Assembly (NCBI GenBank): GCA_020637445.1
Contig: JACJVZ010000001.1
Span: 1,364,001 to 1,428,000, forward strand
Direction: 5' to 3'
Length of the DNA stretch: 64,000 nt
From: Calditrichota bacterium
GTDB lineage: Bacteria; Electryoneota; RPQS01
This document shows, in pieces, positions 61,701 to 64,000 of the stretch; the first letter of the stretch is position 1; the number at the start of each line of letters is the position of its first letter. The position numbers were made by a program, and so were the translations under genes. Below the pieces are notes generated by a model, which was not told the origin of the DNA, did no database searches, and saw nothing but the letters and a program-made list of their open reading frames with translations.

Positions 61701-64000
61701 GTCGGCCGATCCGATTGCGCAGATCTGAGCCGGGCCTTCCGGCAGTGCGGTCACATCCCAGTTGCACAACTGCCAATCCAACGTACCGATTTCGTCAATC
61801 AGCGTACCGATGACCGTCGTGTCGCCTTCAGCGTCGATGTAGATGAAGCGGACGTGGTCAAGGTTCGGCTCGGATTCGGCCTGCAAGCACAGGTCGGTTC
61901 CGTTGACGTGCGGCGTACCTTCGATATCGTAGTAACCGTTGATACCGTAGATCGCGATGTTGGCTTCTTCGTCAACCACCGGCGCGGACCAGTCAATAAT
62001 CGGATTGCCTTGGTTGTCATAACGGTCGTTCTGTTCACAGTAGTCATACGCAACCGCTGCGAAGTCATAGGTCCATCCGACAACCGTGCTGGTCGGGACG
62101 ATCCAATTGACACTGTACGGCCAGTTGTATTGTTCGCCAATTTCCATCCATCCGTCGAGGTCGCCGGTATGGCGGTAGTAGAACTGAACCAACGGCGTCA
62201 GCATGAAGTTGTCAGTCGCTTCGACTTCGAACGTGTACTCGGCACCGCGTTCAAGCTGCGTCACGTCGGTGTGCGTCGGATCATCCGTGCGCCAGACGTG
62301 AACGATCAGGGCGTTCGCGGGTTCGTTGTCCACATTGACCATCAGCGTGGCGTGCGCCGGAGCACCAGCCGCGCCACCCGTCAAGTCACCGTCCATGTTG
62401 CCGTAGTTGTCTTCGGCAAAGGCGGCCACGTAGTACGTACCGTTCAGAAGTTCCGTATTCCAATGTCCTTCAGTCAAGGAGTACTGCGTACCGTCTTCGC
62501 TCTCGCTATTGATCGGAAGCGGCTGACCGTCTTCACCTTCGACACGTTCAATCACCGTCCACGGGCCGTTCGACCCGACTTCGAGGAAGGCGTAGGTCAC
62601 GGCGATGACGTCCGGATCATAGATGTAGGAGCTCAGCTCAACGTTACCGTGGAGGAAGATCACCGACGAATCCGGCGTGCAGTCCACATCTGTGACGAGG
62701 TTGTCAGACAGCGGCGCGGTATGGTCAACCGCCTTAAAGCGCTTCACATAACCGTTAGCAATCAACCAGCTCCACTTTTCTTCGACCGTAGTACCCTGAC
62801 CGTAGTTCAGGAACTGCGTCCAAGTAAGTTCGTTGCCGGCTTGGTCAGTCGTCAGCACTGCGACGTCGTACCAGACACCGGGCTCGGGAGCCGGACATTC
62901 GTTATTCCAGAAGTTCACGTTGTCGACGGAGAACGGTCCGGTCGAGTCGTCGCCGAGGTAGCACCAGCTCCACATTTCGAGCGGGTGGTCGTCAGCACGC
63001 TTGATGTACCAGATCGCGCCGTAGGCATCGCCTTCGTTTTCATCGGCGCAAGCACCCAAGGTCACGTAGCTGAAGCGTTCGAGGCTGTCCGAAATCTGTT
63101 GTTCCGTCCAATCCGCGCACGATTCGAGATTGTCGATGTGTGTGTCGTTATCCCACACATAGACTTGCGCCATCGGGGCCATTACGTCGAAGGAGACGGT
63201 GTAGGTTTCCATTTCTTCGACGTTGCCGCATTCATCTTCAGCCCAGCTGCGGACCATGACGTCGCCGGCAAGACCGGAAACATCCCAGACCACGGACCAG
63301 AAGACGTCATGATCAATTCCACTCCACCACGGGGTCGGAGCATCACCACTCCACTCGCACGGAGTTTCATCAGTTTCGTCGACACCGATTTCGTACCAGG
63401 TCGTGCCGTCAAGGCTGTACTCGAAGTACACGCGCTGGACGTCGCCGCTCTGGACCGGCCATTCATCACCAATCGTGGTGAAGGCCTGCAGCCAGATGTC
63501 ATGAAGTTCGCCAAGGGCACCGACACTGACGCTGTGCGTCTGCTGATCGATGATCCACAGACCGTCAACGCCTTGCTGACGATCTTGGATATCGCACCAC
63601 GGCTCTTCACTGGTACCAACCGACCACAGCATGGAGGACGGCGGGGTGGTGTCGTAGATATATACGTTAACGAAGTGGCCGCCTTCGAAGGCTTCCATGG
63701 CACGCTCAACGTTGAGCTCGCCATTACCCCAACGGTCTCCAACGATCGGCACGATATGCAGCGAGTCGCCGCAATGAATACCGGTCAGATCGATTTCGAC
63801 ATAGTGCGGGTTGCAGCGGCTCGGAATGATACCACATTGCGTCCACGCATCAGCCTGGTTCGGGTGCCAGATATTCTTGCACCAAACCTGAACGGCATTG
63901 TTCGTTTGAGTCGAGTCGTTCGGCGTCAGGCCGTCCGTCCACTCTACCCACAAGGTCGCCGGATCATCGTCGCCCGCGTGGATTTCGTAGACGAAGTTGT
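55728..64000 (-). CDS. Giant Ig-like repeat type IX cargo protein (5' end beyond window)
   Basis: At least 2,757 residues. The reading frame continues past 63953 to the window edge (ending NFVYEIHAGDDDPATLW), so the N-terminus and signal peptide are not seen. The visible part is a chain of many ~100-residue beta-sandwich units rich in Trp, Asp and Asn; recurring elements are DxxxPxA...VDNxxP and SGID/SGVD/SGIN starts. One region with AIDDDGDGVANEDPVDCLNN looks like a calcium-binding linker. The last ~90 residues are a type IX-like sorting domain (YNYPNPFTKEDGYTTFVL, IYDFSGRFVATVYDG, VYLANVTVSG). Probably a very large exported surface fibre or S-layer-like protein. No enzymatic motif was seen. 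Confidence 0.85.
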   Translation of the reverse strand, partial: NFVYEIHAGDDDPATLWVEWTDGLTPNDSTQTNNAVQVWCKNIWHPNQADAWTQCGIIPSRCNPHYVEIDLTGIHCGDSLHIVPIVGDRWGNGELNVERAMEAFEGGHFVNVYIYDTTPPSSMLWSVGTSEEPWCDIQDRQQGVDGLWIIDQQTHSVSVGALGELHDIWLQAFTTIGDEWPVQSGDVQRVYFEYSLDGTTWYEIGVDETDETPCEWSGDAPTPWWSGIDHDVFWSVVWDVSGLAGDVMVRSWAEDECGNVEEMETYTVSFDVMAPMAQVYVWDNDTHIDNLESCADWTEQQISDSLERFSYVTLGACADENEGDAYGAIWYIKRADDHPLEMWSWCYLGDDSTGPFSVDNVNFWNNECPAPEPGVWYDVAVLTTDQAGNELTWTQFLNYGQGTTVEEKWSWLIANGYVKRFKAVDHTAPLSDNLVTDVDCTPDSSVIFLHGNVELSSYIYDPDVIAVTYAFLEVGSNGPWTVIERVEGEDGQPLPINSESEDGTQYSLTEGHWNTELLNGTYYVAAFAEDNYGNMDGDLTGGAAGAPAHATLMVNVDNEPANALIVHVWRTDDPTHTDVTQLERGAEYTFEVEATDNFMLTPLVQFYYRHTGDLDGWMEIGEQYNWPYSVNWIVPTSTVVGWTYDFAAVAYDYCEQNDRYDNQGNPIIDWSAPVVDEEANIAIYGINGYYDIEGTPHVNGTDLCLQAESEPNLDHVRFIYIDAEGDTTVIGTLIDEIGTLDWQLCNWDVTALPEGPAQICAIGSADLGGDLVTMATDCRNIIIDHSLPYDLDDQLPMSHGLLGGYCGISNYDFDEHNDSDDIWVHFNNELTDAGLDTVWFEYKWAESPDDDEYWHSFGYAYQDNGVTGNWVYPWDVYNYFEGECGTISLRAVLSDNAIPESNMAYVIFADTVRVDNCPPDVQFTNVNGDLTPEGTVIPWGEIVNMVVTAEDVFGEGGNSGVDSVCFFGTNDSEEYGDAISCDSQGPLWSAQLATTALTPNSNYYLRAIAWDHAGNCSETTITIYVEDSQYQRATIVGYDDDNEFGCNDYLYAVSDDCDSNWTAQVQFQISTDQGQTWLPLADAESNSVSECNEWLGWHLWQVTLEFDVYPANAWFRAVAWDENANVDPNPPVWRRQDVTNTDETQIWVDNWVRVPSDGEQQPWVLATLEDYTEACLIEAGVVCVEPEAGSSYFAGQLPSNTQPCDLDNDDGRITVFTSNVTPEGDNTFIHMTTYFMDLHHADNHGGSNGTLASEDGVLEITIPAWGSGTGGNLWFQPYLPSQSYSLVPAYQYYYTLISGVEEIQSQDLDQYNLVSPMSSFRMHFDNSLLPENAEEWQVVVAYWNWDTTDASGQYEGMWQEWGITYNDRDLENGIVDFQWTPVWDISDIGSLCPDRIRFGVFLTAIRPISEFVQLNSGSDCEPDFPNPTYNGMPVTDCTPSWWVVLGAGDIPQTPDRVDVWLDGIRIVNDGQPVELEGNFDEGCRPDSIFHLSYDDVSGIFNVEFDSDFYDCPPWYGCLTQGIHTIQFYVDDRPTNVTPFYVDNTMPTAYAEPTYIGDVSVTIWADLVDRESGIDTNYVYLDLANCDYPDDYVHEITAEAIRFEPIFENEVQIGYRASVTVQWDGLIDNLFSYWYDEQSGGYIYDSCPLTMCAHWHVYNNVCLYNDETQDYRYTVDIIPPVITPVSPVGAAIDDDGDGVANEDPVDCLNNDGDFYWTHDWGWSDRYDEDPINFEEAEFNCGERPTIQASISDWARCCFGASGVDLSAVQFVIDGHEFTVADTAMEGLNFFINSPGQNDFVFNIGGDPSGEAADFMYDPGDHQITMFVPDAAGNIGTTDNQGITWTWHVNCAGPAVDFDDVACGSFINPEATGANPTELSFTVTTVESAPIAPGNGIEYRLVTLPDSTPVSGPTLVDPMGRTEVPVTFNATYSLADGQTGLALIVKTMNIYHDLVTGDGISISSRTYTADNCTPTELAHFPASGDSVSNDGGVVVEMHYTDDCGGLMAGIGGGNMTKGASTMSRTSSSKFAAADSKLATTSKADGRDGRGDNSALDDNGSGINIERVWFVVVDPRGEWTRYENEEDFVERTSSSAKIVLVDPIAGPWTVNGYAEDCVGNLLTSTWTFYSLSSGPVVSILPYNEGCQHNGFWNPDYPLSFSATVAENDAANVRNGGINVHFIGLYDCDGSICEYDLTTSSLTLNVNPGYDPANRAQVFSVTGEATFGDFGGHGIPSDIRIRVTATDQYGASSEVVQTWAVDDVDPVVEPLSPLPNTVVDAENSITISARFYDDEDAGAASFPGSDHSMLMDKNVTPTTTAIIGGTNVKGMKTTSKSSTEANTSRIDLGAWRNALTRGVSSLDGNSGIDPECIEFRLLNEDNGQWRDLLEEGANISGGILTWVGNLPEGRYRAMVTVCDNVCNTTTELWRFQAVGFGPCLNEIYFLEPFYVSAMPHCFDVNVGCDQVDRSSLTMTLEGAMLVDGNLVFAPIVVDAPVNFEGDVASYCANFDLTDIVSIRATLNGEFTGGTPMAPISQLYTVDVAAPVFTNFQPESDDNNPLQVGAPITFRADFEEVGTVGLDAESVSMWLTAEDGTNAGGTMNVSIAGNGLTGYVTLAFEGLEGGNYTAHAEVSDIAGNRATMQWPVRVGFKSINLDGETYNYPNPFTKEDGYTTFVLPIGPDAGPGAHVTIKIYDFSGRFVATVYDGVLANYGTPITWAGTNEKGEEVAAGVYLANVTVSGSGKTVNNIVKVAYKQTKN

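Overview
The window looks like chromosomal DNA from an uncultivated bacterium of the FCB superphylum (for example the Zixibacteria / KSB1 / Electryoneota / Ignavibacteria neighbourhood). Three secreted proteins end in a type IX-like sorting domain whose first strand reads YPNPFN or FPNPFN and which later contains YDVLGR or YDFSGR. A PorV-type outer-membrane barrel is also present. Genes are dense, codon use is uniform and GC is moderately high. No phage, insertion sequence, CRISPR array or rRNA gene was seen. The exact phylum cannot be decided from this window.

Layout. 1-580: four minus-strand tRNA genes (transcribed Thr-UGU, Tyr, Gly, Thr-GGU), the classic leader of a tuf gene, which should lie just off the left edge. 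714-4279: purF-pgsA-cysS. 4456-13761: a SDR epimerase, a large type IX-exported protein, an MFS permease, a small secreted protein, an inositol-phosphatase-type enzyme, a degenerate histidine kinase and a CLC channel. 13807-23050: an SMC/YhaN-like ATPase with a membrane hairpin in its coiled coil, a barrel-like secreted protein, a type IX-exported HEYTH metalloprotease, and mutM-folC. 23225-34122: small regulators and hypotheticals, a polytopic membrane protein, asnA, a nitronate-monooxygenase-like flavoenzyme, a DUF58-MoxR pair and rlmN.

34247-52492 is one run of 17 minus-strand genes with mostly overlapping or near-zero spacing. It makes activated sugars for a surface polysaccharide: UDP-HexNAc dehydrogenase, a DPPR-type UbiA enzyme, a WbpP-like epimerase, a DegT aminotransferase, an initiating sugar transferase, two further SDRs, the GmhA/HddA/HddC heptose module, UDP-glucose dehydrogenase and ManC. 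Two lipoproteins, a FemAB-like/pseudo-aminotransferase fusion, a 101-residue protein and MeaB are embedded in it. Flippase, polymerase and ordinary glycosyltransferases are absent, so they must be elsewhere. 52730-64000 is a cell-surface block: an FG-GAP propeller, a PorV-type barrel fused to an OmpA domain, and an Ig-like type IX cargo of more than 2,700 residues that runs off the right edge.

Points most worth a second look: (i) a dispersed palindromic repeat whose inner stem differs between copies yet stays paired, one copy supplying the stop codon of rlmN; (ii) the FemAB/pseudo-aminotransferase fusion with Arg where the PLP lysine is expected; (iii) the PorV-OmpA fusion beside a giant type IX cargo; (iv) the membrane-hairpin SMC-like ATPase; (v) a domain shared by two otherwise unrelated type IX cargo proteins.
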